Of a stretch of 64,000 nucleotides of DNA, positions 18,205-29,470 are shown in pieces; the first letter of the stretch is position 1; the number at the start of each line of letters is the position of its first letter. The notes beneath the pieces were generated by a model, which saw only the letters and a list, made by a program, of their open reading frames with translations, had not been told where the DNA came from and did no database searches. A program made the translations under genes and the position numbers. The stretch comes from Marinobacter mangrovi (GTDB taxonomy: Bacteria; Pseudomonadota; Gammaproteobacteria; Pseudomonadales; Oleiphilaceae): contig NZ_JAERVO010000001.1 in NCBI RefSeq assembly GCF_016798325.1, positions 372,001 to 436,000 on the forward strand, in the 5' to 3' direction.

Positions 18205-19203
18205 GTGAAAGCGATGGTGATTGAAGAGTTTGGCGGCCCGGACGTCTTTGTCGAGCGTGATGTCGACACCCCGGAACCGGGGCCCAATCAGGTCCGTATC
18301 CGCGTGGTGGCCTCCAGCCTCAATCCCATCGAAACCAAGATCCGCTCCGGCTTCGTGAAGTCGGGGCCCGCCATGCCGGCGATCCTCAATGGCGATGTGG
18401 CCGGGGTGGTGGACAAGGTGGGCTCCGGTGTTACCCGATTTGCACCGGGAGATGAGGTCTTCGGCTGCGCGGGCGGCGTCAAGGGCTGGCAGGGCGCGTT
18501 GGCGGACTACATGGTTGCCGACGAGCGGGTGCTGGCCAAGCGGACGCCGGACATGGCGCTGCCGCTGGAGGAATGTGCCGCCTTACCGCTGGTGTTCCTC
18601 ACCGCCTGGAGCGCGCTGTCCGATCGCTCCGGTCTGCAATCCGGCGAGCATGTGCTGATCCACGCCGGCACCGGCGGCGTCGGTCACGTGGCCATCCAGA
18701 TCGCCAAGCATCTCGGGGCGCGGGTAGCGACGACGGTTTCCACTCAGGAAAAGGCGGACCTGGCGCGGAAGCTGGGGGCGGACGACATCATCTTCTATCG
18801 GGATGAGCCCGTGGCCGATTACGTCCAGCGGCTGACTGGCGGCCAGGGCTTCGACCTGGTGTTCGATACCGTCGGTGGCGAGAACCTGGATCGCTCCATT
18901 GAGGCGACCGGCATCGCCAGGCGGCTGACGTCCATCAATACCCGGTCGACCCACGATCTGTCGCAGTTACACGCCAAGAGCCTGAGCCTGCATGTGGTGT
19001 TCCGGTCGATTCCGTTGCTGCACGGTATCGGAATGGACGACCAGCCTCGCATGGCGGCGGCCATGAGCGATCTGATCCGGAAGAATGCGGTGCGGCCACT
19101 GCTCGATCCGCAGCGCTTTACCTTCAGCGAGGTTGGTGAGGCTCACCGCAAGCTGGAAGCGGGGGAGGCGACCGGAAAGATCCTGCTGCTGCGCACAGCC
19201 TGA
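18205..19203 (+). CDS. Zinc-independent quinone oxidoreductase-like (MDR family) protein
   Basis: A 332-residue medium-chain reductase. The N-terminal GroES-like domain has MKAMVIEEFGGPDVFVE and NGDVAGVVDKVGSGV; the Rossmann domain has LIHAGTGGVGHVAIQIAK near residues 152-169, the NADPH site of quinone oxidoreductases. The cysteines that bind structural zinc in alcohol dehydrogenases are missing. The substrate is unknown; quinones or enals are usual. It starts at GTG 18205 with an excellent GAGGAGGT ribosome site, 20 bp after the TauE gene, so it may belong to the same transcript. It is the last gene before complex I. Confidence 0.88.
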   Translation: MKAMVIEEFGGPDVFVERDVDTPEPGPNQVRIRVVASSLNPIETKIRSGFVKSGPAMPAILNGDVAGVVDKVGSGVTRFAPGDEVFGCAGGVKGWQGALADYMVADERVLAKRTPDMALPLEECAALPLVFLTAWSALSDRSGLQSGEHVLIHAGTGGVGHVAIQIAKHLGARVATTVSTQEKADLARKLGADDIIFYRDEPVADYVQRLTGGQGFDLVFDTVGGENLDRSIEATGIARRLTSINTRSTHDLSQLHAKSLSLHVVFRSIPLLHGIGMDDQPRMAAAMSDLIRKNAVRPLLDPQRFTFSEVGEAHRKLEAGEATGKILLLRTA

Positions 19204-19243
19204 GGGCACTGACCAGAATCTTTCGCGAATCCGGTCCGTTCCG

Positions 19244-19267
19244 CCGGGGGAGGGGCGCATCCCCCGG
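19244..19267 (+). terminator. GC hairpin after the reductase gene (no T-run)
   Basis: CCGGGGGA and TCCCCCGG form a perfect 8-bp stem with an 8-nt loop, 40 bp after the stop codon. Only a few T residues follow, so termination may be partial or the hairpin may protect the mRNA end. Confidence 0.45.
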
Positions 19268-19451
19268 ATCAAGTCGCTTTGCTCGTATCACTTTTCTGGA
19301 TTCGCAAGGCGGCAGACAGACTGCTAGTCTGAGTACATAACAGCCGCAAATTCAGTCGGCTATCCACGTCGTGCTTCACCCTTTGAACGTTCTGCCGCTT
19401 TCATTGAGCGCTGAGGGGTGGTGTATGAATCCAGACTGACCGGTGGAGATT

Positions 19452-19856
19452 ATGGAGCAGAGTACGCCTGCAATAATCGCCGAATACTGGGGCATTGGTC
19501 TTTTCATCCTGGCTGTGTTCGGCCTGTGTGCCTTCATGATGATCGCTTCAGCGTTGCTGGGCGGCCGCAGTCGTGGACGCAGTAAATCCCTTCCATTCGA
19601 GTCTGGCATCATCGGTGCCGGATCGGCGCGCCAGCGGTTTTCCGTCAAGTTCTACCTGGTGGCCATGCTTTTCGTGATCTTTGATATCGAAGCCGTTTTC
19701 CTGTTTGCATGGGCGGTCTCCATCCGGGAAGTCGGCTGGGTCGGTTTCTGGGGCGCGGCCATCTTCATCTTCGTACTGCTGGCGGGCCTGTTGTACGACA
19801 GCCGCGTCGGCGCACTGGACTGGGCGCCCCGGCGCCGGGTTCCCAAAGAACACTGA
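19452..19856 (+). CDS. nuoA: NADH-quinone oxidoreductase subunit A
   Basis: A 134-residue membrane subunit with three helices. The loop [39 protein letters not shown] is the family signature. It begins the nuo operon and works in the membrane arm near the quinone channel. ATG 19452 is chosen over GTG 19443 because GGTGGAG at 19442-19448 fits as its ribosome site. A TGC-TAGTCT extended -10 near 19324 with a weak TTCGCA upstream may be part of the operon promoter, and it overlaps the inverted repeat CAGACT-GCT-AGTCTG. Confidence 0.95.
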   Translation: MEQSTPAIIAEYWGIGLFILAVFGLCAFMMIASALLGGRSRGRSKSLPFESGIIGAGSARQRFSVKFYLVAMLFVIFDIEAVFLFAWAVSIREVGWVGFWGAAIFIFVLLAGLLYDSRVGALDWAPRRRVPKEH

Positions 19857-19906
19857 ACGATCCGGATTTCTGAACTTCCGAAGCCATCGGAAAGGAGAGA
19901 GCGGGC

Positions 19907-20587
19907 ATGACCTATACGCTGACACGGGCTGACGACGAAGCCGCGGCCGCAACGGACCGCTATCCCCTTGGGGATCGTCGCCAGGTGGATGACCCGGTCA
20001 AACAGCAACTCGAGCGCAACGTCTTTACCGGCAAGCTGGATGAAGTGCTCAACTCGGTCGTCAACTGGGGCCGCAAGAATTCCCTCTGGCCCTACAACTT
20101 CGGGCTATCCTGCTGCTACGTGGAAATGACCACGGCCTTCACATCACCTCATGACATTGCCCGTTTCGGGTCCGAAGTGATCCGGGCATCCCCGCGCCAG
20201 GCGGATTTCATGGTGATCGCGGGGACCTGCTTCATCAAGATGGCGCCGGTGATCCAGCAGCTCTACGATCAGATGCTGGAGCCCAAGTGGGTGATCTCCA
20301 TGGGGTCCTGTGCCAACTCCGGCGGCATGTACGATATTTATTCGGTGGTTCAGGGCGTCGACAAGTTCCTGCCGGTGGACGTCTATGTGCCGGGCTGTCC
20401 GCCACGGCCCGAAGCCTTCCTGCAGGGGTTGCAGTTGCTGCAGGACTCGATTCAGGAGGAGCGCCGGCCCCTGTCCTGGGTGGTCGGTGACCAGGGTGTC
20501 TATCGGGCGAAGATGCCATCCCAGCGGGAGAAGCATCGCGATCGCCGGATCCAGGCGACCGAATTGCGCAGTCCCGGCAGCCTGTAG
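19907..20587 (+). CDS. nuoB: NADH-quinone oxidoreductase subunit B
   Basis: A 226-residue peripheral-arm subunit. The N2 [4Fe-4S] ligands are visible: the tandem Cys69-Cys70 in GLSCCYVEM, Cys135 in GSCANSGG and Cys164 in [10 protein letters not shown]2 passes electrons to quinone. The N-terminal 40 residues and the basic C-terminus ([17 protein letters not shown]) are normal for gammaproteobacterial NuoB. A GGAGAG site precedes ATG 19907. It follows nuoA by 50 bp. Confidence 0.96.
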   Translation: MTYTLTRADDEAAAATDRYPLGDRRQVDDPVKQQLERNVFTGKLDEVLNSVVNWGRKNSLWPYNFGLSCCYVEMTTAFTSPHDIARFGSEVIRASPRQADFMVIAGTCFIKMAPVIQQLYDQMLEPKWVISMGSCANSGGMYDIYSVVQGVDKFLPVDVYVPGCPPRPEAFLQGLQLLQDSIQEERRPLSWVVGDQGVYRAKMPSQREKHRDRRIQATELRSPGSL

Positions 20588-20622
20588 GGCCCGGAAATCC
20601 AACTTCCTCCCCAAGGAGGCGT

Positions 20623-22413
20623 ATGTCGATGAGCGTGGCCAGCCCAACGCAGGGCGAAGCGCACAACCGTTCGGTACAGGACCCGGTCCTGGAAGCCCTG
20701 GGCAAACATCTGGGGGCACAGGTGATGGTCGAACAGGCGACCCTCACCGGTATGCCCGTGGTGTGGTTGCCCCGGGAACGGTTGCTGGATGCCCTGGCGT
20801 TTCTCAAGGGTCTGCCGGAAGGCTTCACCATGCTGTTCGACCTCTCGGCCATCGACGAGCGCCTGCGCAGCCAGCGGGTGGGGTTGCCGCCGGCCGACTT
20901 CACGGTGTTCTATCATCTGGTGTCGATCGACCGGAATCGGGATCTGATGCTCAAGGTCGCCATCGACGAGGGTGATCTGTCATTGCCCAGCTGCGTGTCC
21001 GTATTCCGCAACGCCAACTGGTATGAGCGCGAAGTCTGGGACATGTTCGGGATCGACTTCGACGGCCACCCGCGGCTGGTCCGCATCCTGATGCCGCCGA
21101 CCTGGACCGGCCACCCGCTGCGCAAGGACTATCCCGCCCGGGCCACCGAATTCGATCCGTATACACTCACCGTCGAAGGGCAGGACACGGAGCAGAAGGC
21201 CCTGCAGTTTGACCCGGAAGCCTGGGGCATGCAGCGGGAGCGGTCCGGTAGCGAGTTCATGTTCCTCAACCTGGGGCCGAACCATCCGTCGGCTCATGGC
21301 GCGTTCCGTATCGTCCTGCAACTGGACGGCGAGGAAATCGTCGATTGCGTGCCGGACATCGGCTACCACCACCGCGGTGCCGAGAAAATGGCCGAGCGCC
21401 AGTCCTGGCACAGCTTCATTCCCTACACCGACCGGATCGATTACACCGGTGGCGTCATGAATAACCTGCCCTACGTGCTGGCGGTGGAGAAGCTGGCCGG
21501 CATTGAGGTGCCGGACCGGGTGAAGGTGATCCGGGTGATGATGGCGGAAATGTTCCGCATCACCAGCCACCTGTTGTTCCTGGGCACTTACCTGCAGGAC
21601 CTGGGCGCCATGACGCCGGTCTTCTTCACGTTCAGTGATCGGCAGCGGGCTTACAAGGTGATTGAGGGCATTACCGGTTTCCGTATGCATCCGGCCTGGT
21701 ATCGCATCGGCGGCGTCTCACAGGACCTGCCCAAAGGCTGGCCGACGCTGGTGCAGGAATTCCTGGACTGGATGCCCAAGCGCCTGCGGGAATACCAGCG
21801 GGCCATGATGGAGAACGCCATTGTCCGCGAGCGCACCCGGGATATTGCGGCCTTCAGTACCGGAGAAGCCCTGGAGTGGGGCGTGACCGGTCCCAACCTG
21901 CGGGCAACGGGCTGCAACTTCGACCTGCGCAAGCAGCGGCCGTATTCCGGCTATGACCAGTTTGATTTCGAGGTGCCGCTGGGCACCCGCGGCGATGTGT
22001 TCGACCGGGGCCAGTTGCGCATCGAAGAGATGCGCCAGAGCGTGCGCATCATCCAACAGTGCGTCGACAACATGCCGCCGGGCGACTACAAGGCGGACCA
22101 TCCGCTGACCACACCGCCGCCCCGGGAGAAAATGCTGCAGCACATCGAAACGCTGATCACCCATTTCCTGCAGGTGTCCTGGGGGCCGGTGCTCAAGCCC
22201 AACGAGTCTTGCCAGATGGTGGAGGCGACCAAGGGCATCAACAGCTACTACCTGACCAGCGACGGCAACACCACCAGCTATCGCACGCGTATCCGCACAC
22301 CGAGCTTCCCGCACCTGCAACAGATTCCGGCCCTCATGCGCCAGGGTTTTGTGCCGGACCTGATTGCCCACTTGGGCAGCATCGACTTTGTCATGGCGGA
22401 CGTGGATCGATGA
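20623..22413 (+). CDS. nuoC: NADH-quinone oxidoreductase fused subunit C/D
   Basis: A 596-residue fusion. Residues 1 to about 190 are the NuoC (30 kDa) part with [21 protein letters not shown] and LRKDYPA; residues about 205-596 are the NuoD (49 kDa) part with [16 protein letters not shown], the [12 protein letters not shown] segment and the C-terminal DFVMADVDR. The fused form is typical of gammaproteobacteria. NuoD contributes the quinone site with NuoB. Two ATGs are possible: 20623 (only 3 nt after GGAGG) and 20629 (9 nt, better spacing), differing by two residues. The stop overlaps a possible upstream nuoE ATG at 22410. Confidence 0.96.
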   Translation: MSMSVASPTQGEAHNRSVQDPVLEALGKHLGAQVMVEQATLTGMPVVWLPRERLLDALAFLKGLPEGFTMLFDLSAIDERLRSQRVGLPPADFTVFYHLVSIDRNRDLMLKVAIDEGDLSLPSCVSVFRNANWYEREVWDMFGIDFDGHPRLVRILMPPTWTGHPLRKDYPARATEFDPYTLTVEGQDTEQKALQFDPEAWGMQRERSGSEFMFLNLGPNHPSAHGAFRIVLQLDGEEIVDCVPDIGYHHRGAEKMAERQSWHSFIPYTDRIDYTGGVMNNLPYVLAVEKLAGIEVPDRVKVIRVMMAEMFRITSHLLFLGTYLQDLGAMTPVFFTFSDRQRAYKVIEGITGFRMHPAWYRIGGVSQDLPKGWPTLVQEFLDWMPKRLREYQRAMMENAIVRERTRDIAAFSTGEALEWGVTGPNLRATGCNFDLRKQRPYSGYDQFDFEVPLGTRGDVFDRGQLRIEEMRQSVRIIQQCVDNMPPGDYKADHPLTTPPPREKMLQHIETLITHFLQVSWGPVLKPNESCQMVEATKGINSYYLTSDGNTTSYRTRIRTPSFPHLQQIPALMRQGFVPDLIAHLGSIDFVMADVDR

Positions 22414-22433
22414 GAGAAGCGGAGAACCGGCCC

Positions 22434-22934
22434 ATGGAGACAGCGCAAACCATTGCCAGCGACGGCTTTGTCATCGAAGCGGCAGATCGCGAGGCCATCC
22501 TGCATGAGCGGGATCACTACGAGCAGCCCCAGGCGGCCTGCATCGAGGCCCTGAAGATCGTGCAGCGTCGCCATGGCTGGGTGCCGGACGGCGCCATTGC
22601 CGTGATCGCCGATCTGCTGGGCATCAGTCCCGCCAGTGTCGAAGGGGTGGCCACCTTCTACAGTCTGATCTTCCGGCAACCGGTGGGGCGCCATGTGATC
22701 CTGGTGTGCGACAGCAGCTCCTGCTTTCTCACGGACTACGAGGCGCTGCGCGATGCCTTTACCGACAAGCTCGGCATTGGTTTTGGCCAGACCACCTCGG
22801 ACGGCCGGTTCACGCTGCTGCCCGTGTGCTGTCTGGGCGCCTGTGATCGGGGGCCGGCGGTGATGATCGACGACGACACCTTCGGGCCGGTTCATCCGGA
22901 CGATCTGGACACCTTGTTGGAGGGCTACGCATGA
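22434..22934 (+). CDS. nuoE: NADH-quinone oxidoreductase subunit E
   Basis: A 166-residue thioredoxin-like ferredoxin of the NADH-dehydrogenase module. The [2Fe-2S] N1a ligands are Cys92 and Cys97 (CDSSSC) and Cys133 and Cys137 (CCLGAC). [18 protein letters not shown] and [19 protein letters not shown] are family hallmarks. ATG 22434 gives the same N-terminal length as E. coli NuoE; ATG 22410, overlapping the nuoCD stop, would add eight residues. The gene ends in an ATGA overlap with nuoF. Confidence 0.94.
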   Translation: METAQTIASDGFVIEAADREAILHERDHYEQPQAACIEALKIVQRRHGWVPDGAIAVIADLLGISPASVEGVATFYSLIFRQPVGRHVILVCDSSSCFLTDYEALRDAFTDKLGIGFGQTTSDGRFTLLPVCCLGACDRGPAVMIDDDTFGPVHPDDLDTLLEGYA

Positions 22935-24301
22935 CGGATGCCTTGTCACGCCTGCGCTACCGCTGCCAGCTTCGCCAGGACGCCGACGAGCGTCGCGAAG
23001 AGACCCATCCGCTGACCTGGCGACTGCACGACGATGGCACGCCCGTTTTCCTGAAGGAATACGAAGACAAGGATGGTTACGCCGCCGTGCGTCACACGCT
23101 CAATGAGCAGACGGGCGCGCAGGTCATCGATGCCATGAAGACGGCCAACGTGCGCGGTCGGGGCGGCGCGGGGTTCTCCGCCGGCGTGAAATGGAGCCTG
23201 ACCCTGCAGGGCGACGGGATGCCACGGGGGTACATCGTCTGCAACGCCGACGAGATGGAACCGGGCACCTTCAAGGATCGCCTGCTGATGGAGCAGACGC
23301 CGCACCTGCTGATCGAGGGCATGATCCTCGCCGCCTACGCCAACAATGCCCGTTACGGCTACATCTTCCTGCGTGGGGAATACATCGAGGCGGCGAATCA
23401 CATCACCCGTGCGCTAAAAGAGGCTCGCGACGCCGGTTGGCTGGGTGCCGATATTGCCGGCAGCGGCTTTGATTTCGACATTGCGCTGCACACCGGTGCC
23501 GGGCGTTACATCTGCGGCGAGGAAACCGCGCTGATCAACTCGCTGGAGGGCCAACGCGCCAATCCTCGTGCCAAGCCTCCGTTCCCGGGTCAGTCCGGCG
23601 CCTGGGGCAAGCCCACGGTGGTGAACAACGTCGAGACGCTGTGCAACGTGCCTGCCGTGTTGCGCCACGGTGCGGAGTGGTACCAGGGGCTGTCCGGCCA
23701 GCTCAGCAATGACGGGGGCACCAAGCTCTACGGTGTCTCAGGTCGAGCCAAACGAACCGGTCTCTGGGAACTGCCCATCGGGACATCCGGCACCGAGTTA
23801 CTCGACCGGGCCGGCGGAATCCGGGACGGTGAGCAGCTCAAGGCCTGGCTGCCCGGAGGGGGCAGTACCGGCTTCCTGCTGCCGGAACACCTGGAGCTGC
23901 CGCTGGATTTCGATTCCATCGGCAAGGCGGGCAGTCGCATGGGTACGGGCCTGCTGACGGTGGTCACCGACCAGCAAAGCATCGTCTCCCTGATGCGCAA
24001 CCTGGAGGCGTTTTTCGCGCGGGAATCCTGCGGCTGGTGTACGCCATGCCGGGATGGCCTGCCGTGGACGGTGAAGATACTGCAGGCACTGGAGCGGGGC
24101 GAAGGCGAGCAGGGGGATATCGAGATGCTGGACAAGCTCGCCACCGACTTGGGCCCCGGTCGAACCTTCTGCGCCCACGCACCGGGCGCCGCCATGCCGC
24201 TGTCCAGCGCGTTGCAGTATTTCCGCGACGAGTTCGAGCGGGGCGTGCGTCACGAGACCGGGCCGGCCCATGCCGATCCGATTCCGGTCGGGGAGGTGTA
24301 G
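22931..24301 (+). CDS. nuoF: NADH-quinone oxidoreductase subunit F
   Basis: A 456-residue flavoprotein that takes electrons from [19 protein letters not shown] (about residue 74) is the NADH/FMN region, [15 protein letters not shown]-like sequence follows, and [12 protein letters not shown] (about residues 365-376) together with TFCAHAPGA supplies the N3 [4Fe-4S] ligands. Its ATG overlaps the nuoE stop by four bases, so translation is coupled. It forms the NADH module with NuoE and NuoG. Confidence 0.96.
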   Translation: MTDALSRLRYRCQLRQDADERREETHPLTWRLHDDGTPVFLKEYEDKDGYAAVRHTLNEQTGAQVIDAMKTANVRGRGGAGFSAGVKWSLTLQGDGMPRGYIVCNADEMEPGTFKDRLLMEQTPHLLIEGMILAAYANNARYGYIFLRGEYIEAANHITRALKEARDAGWLGADIAGSGFDFDIALHTGAGRYICGEETALINSLEGQRANPRAKPPFPGQSGAWGKPTVVNNVETLCNVPAVLRHGAEWYQGLSGQLSNDGGTKLYGVSGRAKRTGLWELPIGTSGTELLDRAGGIRDGEQLKAWLPGGGSTGFLLPEHLELPLDFDSIGKAGSRMGTGLLTVVTDQQSIVSLMRNLEAFFARESCGWCTPCRDGLPWTVKILQALERGEGEQGDIEMLDKLATDLGPGRTFCAHAPGAAMPLSSALQYFRDEFERGVRHETGPAHADPIPVGEV

Positions 24302-24305
24302 CGCC

Positions 24306-27071
24306 ATGGCAACGATCCACGTGGATGGCCGCTCCTACAGCGTCGATGGGGCCGACAACCTGTTGCACGCCTGCCTGTCGCTGGGCCTCGATATTCCGTA
24401 TTTCTGCTGGCACCCGGCTATGGGCAGTGTCGGGGCCTGCCGCCAGTGTGCGGTCAAGCAGTTCAAGGACGCGGATGACGACAAGGGCATGCTGGTGATG
24501 TCTTGCATGGCGCCGGTGCAGAATGACGCGCGTATCTCGATCGATGACGAGGAAGCTCGCGAATTCCGGGCCAGTGTCGTCGAGTGGCTGATGATCAATC
24601 ACCCCCACGATTGCCCGGTCTGCGAAGAGGGGGGCCATTGCCACCTGCAGGACATGACGGTGATGACCGGCCACGACCGGCGTCGCTATCGCTTCCGCAA
24701 GCGAACCCACCGCAACCAGTACCTGGGTCCGTTCATCGCCCACGAGATGAACCGCTGCATCACCTGTTACCGCTGCGTGCGCTTCTACAACGACTACGCG
24801 GGCGGGACCGACCTGGGCGCGTTTGGCGCCAACAACAACGTCTACTTCGGCCGCTACGAGGAAGGCACGCTGGAGAGTGAGTTCTCCGGCAACCTCACCG
24901 AAGTGTGTCCCACCGGCGTGTTCACCGACCAGGCCCACAGCGACCGTTACACGCGCAAGTGGGATCTGCAGTTTGCGCCGGGTATCTGCCACCAGTGCGC
25001 GGTGGGCTGCAACATCAGTCCGGGCGAGCGCTACGGCGAGATCCGCCGGATCGAAAATCGCTACCACGGCGAGGTGAACCGCTTCTTCCTGTGCGATCGC
25101 GGTCGCTTTGGCTACGGCTATGTCAATCGCAAGGACCGCCCGACCCAGCCCGAGTGGCGGGCAGAGCCGGAAGCTGAACCGGTCACCCTGGATGTGAACG
25201 CAGCGCTCGACCGGGGCAGCGATGCGCTCAGGGACGCGTATCGGGTTATTGGCATCGGCTCACCCCGCGCCAGCCTGGAGAGCAACCACCAACTGCGGGA
25301 TCTGGTGGGCGAGGGTAATTTCTCCACCGGGATTGCCGCCGATGAACTGGCCTGCCTCGAGCTGATGGCGGACCTGAACCGCACCTGCGGCCTGCCGACA
25401 CCAAATCTGCGGGACATCGAAGAACACGATGCCGTCCTGGTGCTGGGGGAAGACCTGATCCAGAGTGCGGCGCGCCTGGGGTTATCGGTGCGCCAGGCCG
25501 TCCTGGGGCGTCGCGAGGCGCTGGCGGAAGATCGTGGCATCCCCACCTGGAACGCCGAAGCGGTGAAAACGCTGGGGCAGGACAGCCGCTATCCGCTTTT
25601 CGTCGCTTATCCCGTGGCCACCGGGCTGGATGGCATTGCGGAGAACCGTCTGCGACTGGCTCCAGACGACATTGCGCGTTTGGGGCACGCGGTCGCGCAC
25701 CGGATCGACGCCTCGGCACCGGAGGTTCCCGGGCTGGAGGCACCGCTCGCTGAAGCGGCGAATCGCATGGCCGAAGCCCTGCTGGCGGCAACCCGGCCGC
25801 TGGTGGTCAGCGGCGGGTCCCTGAATTCCACCGCCATTCTGGACGCCGCTGGCAATATCGCCCGGGCGCTGTCGCGTCGGGCTCGTATGGGCGGCTTGGC
25901 ACTGGTCCGGCGTGAGGCCAACAGCACCGGCCTTCAGATGATGGGCGGGCAGACCCTGGAATGGGCGCTTGAGCAGTTGGAGGCGGAGCAGGCCGACGCA
26001 TTGGTGATCCTTGAGAATGACCTGTACGAACGGCTGCCGGCCAGGCGGGTCGATCACGCGCTGTCCCGGGCCAGAACCGTGGTGGTGCTGGACCATCAGC
26101 GAACCCCGACATTGGAGCGCGCTACGTTGGCGTTGCCGGCGGCCAGTTTTGCCGAAGCCGACGGGACCTTGGTGAGTCTGGAAGGTCGGGCGCAGCGCTT
26201 CTTCCAGGTCTACGACCCGGGCTATATCCGCCCGGAGACCCGCATCCGAGAGAGCTGGCGCTGGTTGCACGCACTGGCTGCCGGTCGGCGTCGTGAGTCG
26301 ATTTCGGACATCACCCTGGATCAAGTGACCCGGGACTGCGCGTGGCGACATCCGGCCCTGGCCGGCATGGTGGGGGCTGCACCGGGTGCCGATTACCGGG
26401 TGCAGGGTGTGAAGCTGGCCCGCGAGCCTCATCGTTACAGCGGCCGCACGGCGATGCGCGCCAACATTAACGTGTCCGAGCCGCGCACGCCGCAGGACCC
26501 GGATACACCGTTTGCCTTTTCCATGGAGGGCTATAACGGCTTTGACCGTCCGCGCCAATCCGTCGCCTTCGCCTGGGCGCCCGGCTGGAATTCGCCCCAG
26601 GCCTGGAACAAGTTCACCGATGAAGTGGGCGGTCACCTGCGGGCCGGGGATCCCGGCATACGCCTGCTGGAACCGGTACCCGGCCGCTACGTCTATTCCA
26701 GCAATATCCCGCAGGCCTATCGGCGTTCGGACGATGAATGGCGATTGGTGATCCTGCCGCGGTTGTTTGGTGGCGAGGAAACCTCGGCGCGCGCCGAACC
26801 TATCCAGGCGCGCGCCGGTCAGGCCTTGGCGGTGCTGTCGCCGGAGGATGCCGGTGCACTGAATATTGCCGATGGCGGCGGTGTCCGGGTGATCACCGAT
26901 GACGGGCAGTGGGTGTTTCCGGTGCGCACGGAGGCGGGCTGTCCGTCCGGCCTGTTGTTCATCCCGGCCGGTGCGTATGCGGCCCTGCGAAGCGGTATGC
27001 CGGTGAGTCTCGCGGCCAGCGGTGATACGCCCCGGGATGATAAGGGTCTGACCGGGGAGGTGCGCCCATGA
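24306..27071 (+). CDS. nuoG: NADH-quinone oxidoreductase subunit G
   Basis: A 921-residue iron-sulfur subunit. The [2Fe-2S] N1b ligands are Cys34, Cys45, Cys48 and Cys67. [14 protein letters not shown] supplies N5, and a CxxCxxC set (CITCYRC) followed by a later cysteine supplies N4. CHQCAVGCN with FLCDRG matches the extra N7 cluster found in some bacteria. The C-terminal half is the molybdopterin-oxidoreductase-like domain without cofactor. ATG 24306 is preceded by GGGGAGGT. The stop overlaps the nuoH start (ATGA). Confidence 0.95.
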   Translation: MATIHVDGRSYSVDGADNLLHACLSLGLDIPYFCWHPAMGSVGACRQCAVKQFKDADDDKGMLVMSCMAPVQNDARISIDDEEAREFRASVVEWLMINHPHDCPVCEEGGHCHLQDMTVMTGHDRRRYRFRKRTHRNQYLGPFIAHEMNRCITCYRCVRFYNDYAGGTDLGAFGANNNVYFGRYEEGTLESEFSGNLTEVCPTGVFTDQAHSDRYTRKWDLQFAPGICHQCAVGCNISPGERYGEIRRIENRYHGEVNRFFLCDRGRFGYGYVNRKDRPTQPEWRAEPEAEPVTLDVNAALDRGSDALRDAYRVIGIGSPRASLESNHQLRDLVGEGNFSTGIAADELACLELMADLNRTCGLPTPNLRDIEEHDAVLVLGEDLIQSAARLGLSVRQAVLGRREALAEDRGIPTWNAEAVKTLGQDSRYPLFVAYPVATGLDGIAENRLRLAPDDIARLGHAVAHRIDASAPEVPGLEAPLAEAANRMAEALLAATRPLVVSGGSLNSTAILDAAGNIARALSRRARMGGLALVRREANSTGLQMMGGQTLEWALEQLEAEQADALVILENDLYERLPARRVDHALSRARTVVVLDHQRTPTLERATLALPAASFAEADGTLVSLEGRAQRFFQVYDPGYIRPETRIRESWRWLHALAAGRRRESISDITLDQVTRDCAWRHPALAGMVGAAPGADYRVQGVKLAREPHRYSGRTAMRANINVSEPRTPQDPDTPFAFSMEGYNGFDRPRQSVAFAWAPGWNSPQAWNKFTDEVGGHLRAGDPGIRLLEPVPGRYVYSSNIPQAYRRSDDEWRLVILPRLFGGEETSARAEPIQARAGQALAVLSPEDAGALNIADGGGVRVITDDGQWVFPVRTEAGCPSGLLFIPAGAYAALRSGMPVSLAASGDTPRDDKGLTGEVRP

Positions 27072-28048
27072 GCTGGCTGACACCCCAGGTCATCGACATT
27101 CTCTATGCCATGTTCCAGGCGATCGTCATCCTGCTGGCCGCCGTCCTGCTCGGTGCGGTGATGACGGTGGTGGAGCGCCGCTTGCTGGGGCTCTGGCAGG
27201 ATCGCTACGGGCCCAATCGGGTCGGACCCTTCGGCTCGCTGCAGTTGATCGCGGACATGATCAAGATCTTTTTCAAGGAGGACTGGATCCCGCCGTTTGC
27301 CGACCGCAAGCTGTTCATGCTCGCACCGGCGATTGCCATGGCGTCACTGCTGCTGTCGTTCATGATCATCCCGATCACACCGGGCTGGGGCATTGCCGAT
27401 CTGAACATCGGGCTGCTGTTCTTCTTCGCCATGGCCGGTATCAACGTCTACGCGGTGCTGTTCGGCGGCTGGGCGAGTGGCAACAAGTACGCCTTACTGG
27501 GCGCCATGCGGGCATCGGCCCAGACCCTGTCCTATGAAGTGTTCATGGGGCTGGCGCTGATGGGCGTGGTGGGCATCACCGGGTCGTTCAACATGCGGGA
27601 GATCGTCCAGGCCCAGGAAGGGCTGTGGTTCATCGTGCCGCAGTTCTTCGGCTTCTGTACGTTCCTGATCGCGGGTATTGCGGTGACGCACCGTCATCCC
27701 TTCGACCAGCCGGAAGCCGAGCAGGAGCTGGCGGACGGTTACCACATCGAATTCTCCAGCATGAAGTTCGGTATGTTCTTCATCGGCGAATACGTCGGCA
27801 TGGTGCTGGTATCGGCGTTGATCGTGACGCTGTTCTTTGGCGGATGGCAGGGCCCCTGGCTGCCGCCGATCGTCTGGTTTGCGCTCAAGACCGCGTTTTT
27901 CCTGATGCTGTTCGTGCTATTGCGGGCCTCTCTGCCACGGCCCCGGTATGACCGGGTCATGAGCTTCGGCTGGAAGGTCTGCCTGCCGCTGACACTGATC
28001 AATCTCTTGGTCACCAGTGCGGTGATCCTGTTGGACGCACCGGGCTGA
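27068..28048 (+). CDS. nuoH: NADH-quinone oxidoreductase subunit H
   Basis: A 326-residue membrane subunit with eight or more helices, which joins the peripheral and membrane arms and lines the quinone chamber. The signatures [21 protein letters not shown] (about residue 38) and [29 protein letters not shown] (about 215-245) are conserved loops with charged residues at the quinone site. The ATG overlaps the nuoG stop by four bases. Confidence 0.96.
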   Translation: MSWLTPQVIDILYAMFQAIVILLAAVLLGAVMTVVERRLLGLWQDRYGPNRVGPFGSLQLIADMIKIFFKEDWIPPFADRKLFMLAPAIAMASLLLSFMIIPITPGWGIADLNIGLLFFFAMAGINVYAVLFGGWASGNKYALLGAMRASAQTLSYEVFMGLALMGVVGITGSFNMREIVQAQEGLWFIVPQFFGFCTFLIAGIAVTHRHPFDQPEAEQELADGYHIEFSSMKFGMFFIGEYVGMVLVSALIVTLFFGGWQGPWLPPIVWFALKTAFFLMLFVLLRASLPRPRYDRVMSFGWKVCLPLTLINLLVTSAVILLDAPG

Positions 28049-28062
28049 GAAGGAGGTTCGAC

Positions 28063-28602
28063 ATGCTGAAATGGCTGTTCACCGGTACCTGGTCCCAACT
28101 GCGGACCATCGGCATTGTCTTCATGCATTCGTTTCGTAAGCGCGAAACCCTGAACTATCCGGAGGAGCCGGTGCCGCTGCCACCGCGGTACCGGGGGCGT
28201 ATCGTACTGACCCGGGACCCGGACGGTGAGGAACGTTGCGTGGCCTGCAACCTGTGCGCTGTGGCCTGCCCGGTAGACTGCATCTCGCTGCAGAAAGGCG
28301 AGAAGGATGACGGTCGCTGGTACCCTGAATTTTTCCGCATCAACTTTTCCCGCTGCATTTTCTGCGGCATGTGTGAGGAGGCTTGTCCGACGTCGGCGAT
28401 CCAGCTCACACCGGATTTCGAGATGGCCGAGTACGAGCGCCAGGAGCTGGTCTACGAGAAGGAAGACCTGCTGATCAGCGGGCCCGGCAAGGACCACGAC
28501 TACCACTTCTACAAGGTGGCGGGTCTGTCGATTGCCGGCAAGGACAAGGGCAAGGCCCAGAACGAAGACGAACCGATCGACGTGAAGACGCTGCTGCCCT
28601 GA
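28063..28602 (+). CDS. nuoI: NADH-quinone oxidoreductase subunit I
   Basis: A 179-residue ferredoxin-like subunit with two [4Fe-4S] clusters (N6a, N6b). The ligands are Cys59, Cys62, Cys65 and Cys69 in [17 protein letters not shown], and Cys98, Cys101, Cys104 and Cys108 in [15 protein letters not shown]. It passes electrons toward NuoB. GAAGGAGG gives a strong ribosome site. It lies 14 bp after nuoH. Confidence 0.97.
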   Translation: MLKWLFTGTWSQLRTIGIVFMHSFRKRETLNYPEEPVPLPPRYRGRIVLTRDPDGEERCVACNLCAVACPVDCISLQKGEKDDGRWYPEFFRINFSRCIFCGMCEEACPTSAIQLTPDFEMAEYERQELVYEKEDLLISGPGKDHDYHFYKVAGLSIAGKDKGKAQNEDEPIDVKTLLP

Positions 28603-28637
28603 ATTTCCGGGCAGCGCGCCAGCCAGAGGACGGACCT

Positions 28638-29162
28638 ATGGAGTTGGCCTTTTACCTCGGTGGACTGGTGGCGGTGATTGCCACGCTGGGGGTGATTACC
28701 GGCACCAATGCCGTGCATTCGCTGCTGAACCTGATTGTCTCGCTGATTGCCGTCGCCATCGTGTTCTTTGCGCTGGGCGCGCCCTTTGCCGGGGCTTTGG
28801 AAATCATCGTCTATGCCGGGGCGATCATGGTGCTGTTCGTGTTCGTGGTGATGATCCTGAACCTGGGGCAGGGCGCGGTGGAACAGGAGCGCCTGTGGCT
28901 GCAGGCGCGGACCTGGATCCTGCCGGCGATTTTGTCGCTGGTCCTGCTGGGCACGTTGCTGGTCACCCTGTCGGCCGGCGATGGCGGGCGGATGATCAGC
29001 GGCGACATGCTGACCGCCAAAGCCGTGGGCCGCACCCTGTTCGGGCCGTGGCTGCTGGTGGTGGAGCTGGCAGCGATGTTGCTGTTGGCCGGTCTGGTGA
29101 CCGCATCGCACGTGGGCCGACTGCCGCGCGACCGCCGGGACGACAAAAAGGGAGGGAATTGA
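28638..29162 (+). CDS. nuoJ: NADH-quinone oxidoreductase subunit J
   Basis: A 174-residue subunit with about five helices. The third helix region [21 protein letters not shown] is the conserved pi-bulge helix of NuoJ. The frame is open far upstream within nuoI, but ATG 28638 fits the family start and has AGAGGA before it. The stop codon shares one base with the nuoK start (TGATG). Confidence 0.94.
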   Translation: MELAFYLGGLVAVIATLGVITGTNAVHSLLNLIVSLIAVAIVFFALGAPFAGALEIIVYAGAIMVLFVFVVMILNLGQGAVEQERLWLQARTWILPAILSLVLLGTLLVTLSAGDGGRMISGDMLTAKAVGRTLFGPWLLVVELAAMLLLAGLVTASHVGRLPRDRRDDKKGGN

Positions 29163-29470
29163 TGAACGGCATTCCCATGGAACACGGGCTGGCCCTGGCG
29201 GCGGTGCTGTTTGCGCTGGGCCTCGCGGGGTTGATGTTCCGCCGCAATATGGTCTTCGTGTTGATGAGTCTGGAGGTGATGCTCAACGCCGCCGGTTTGG
29301 CGTTCATCGTGGCGGGCACCGCCTGGGGGCAGCCGGAAGGGCAGGCCATGTTCCTGCTGGTGATCACCCTGGCCGCGGCGGAAGCCAGTGTGGCGCTGGC
29401 GTTATTGATCCAGCTCTACCATCGCTTCAAGACGCTCGACACCGATAAAGCCAGCGGGATGCGAGGATGA
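29162..29470 (+). CDS. nuoK: NADH-quinone oxidoreductase subunit K
   Basis: A 102-residue, three-helix subunit. [15 protein letters not shown] carries the conserved membrane glutamate, and [19 protein letters not shown] carries the second. These acidic residues belong to the proton-pumping path. ATG 29162 shares one base with the nuoJ stop and has GGAGGGA before it; the gene ends in an ATGA overlap with nuoL. Confidence 0.95.
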   Translation: MNGIPMEHGLALAAVLFALGLAGLMFRRNMVFVLMSLEVMLNAAGLAFIVAGTAWGQPEGQAMFLLVITLAAAEASVALALLIQLYHRFKTLDTDKASGMRG

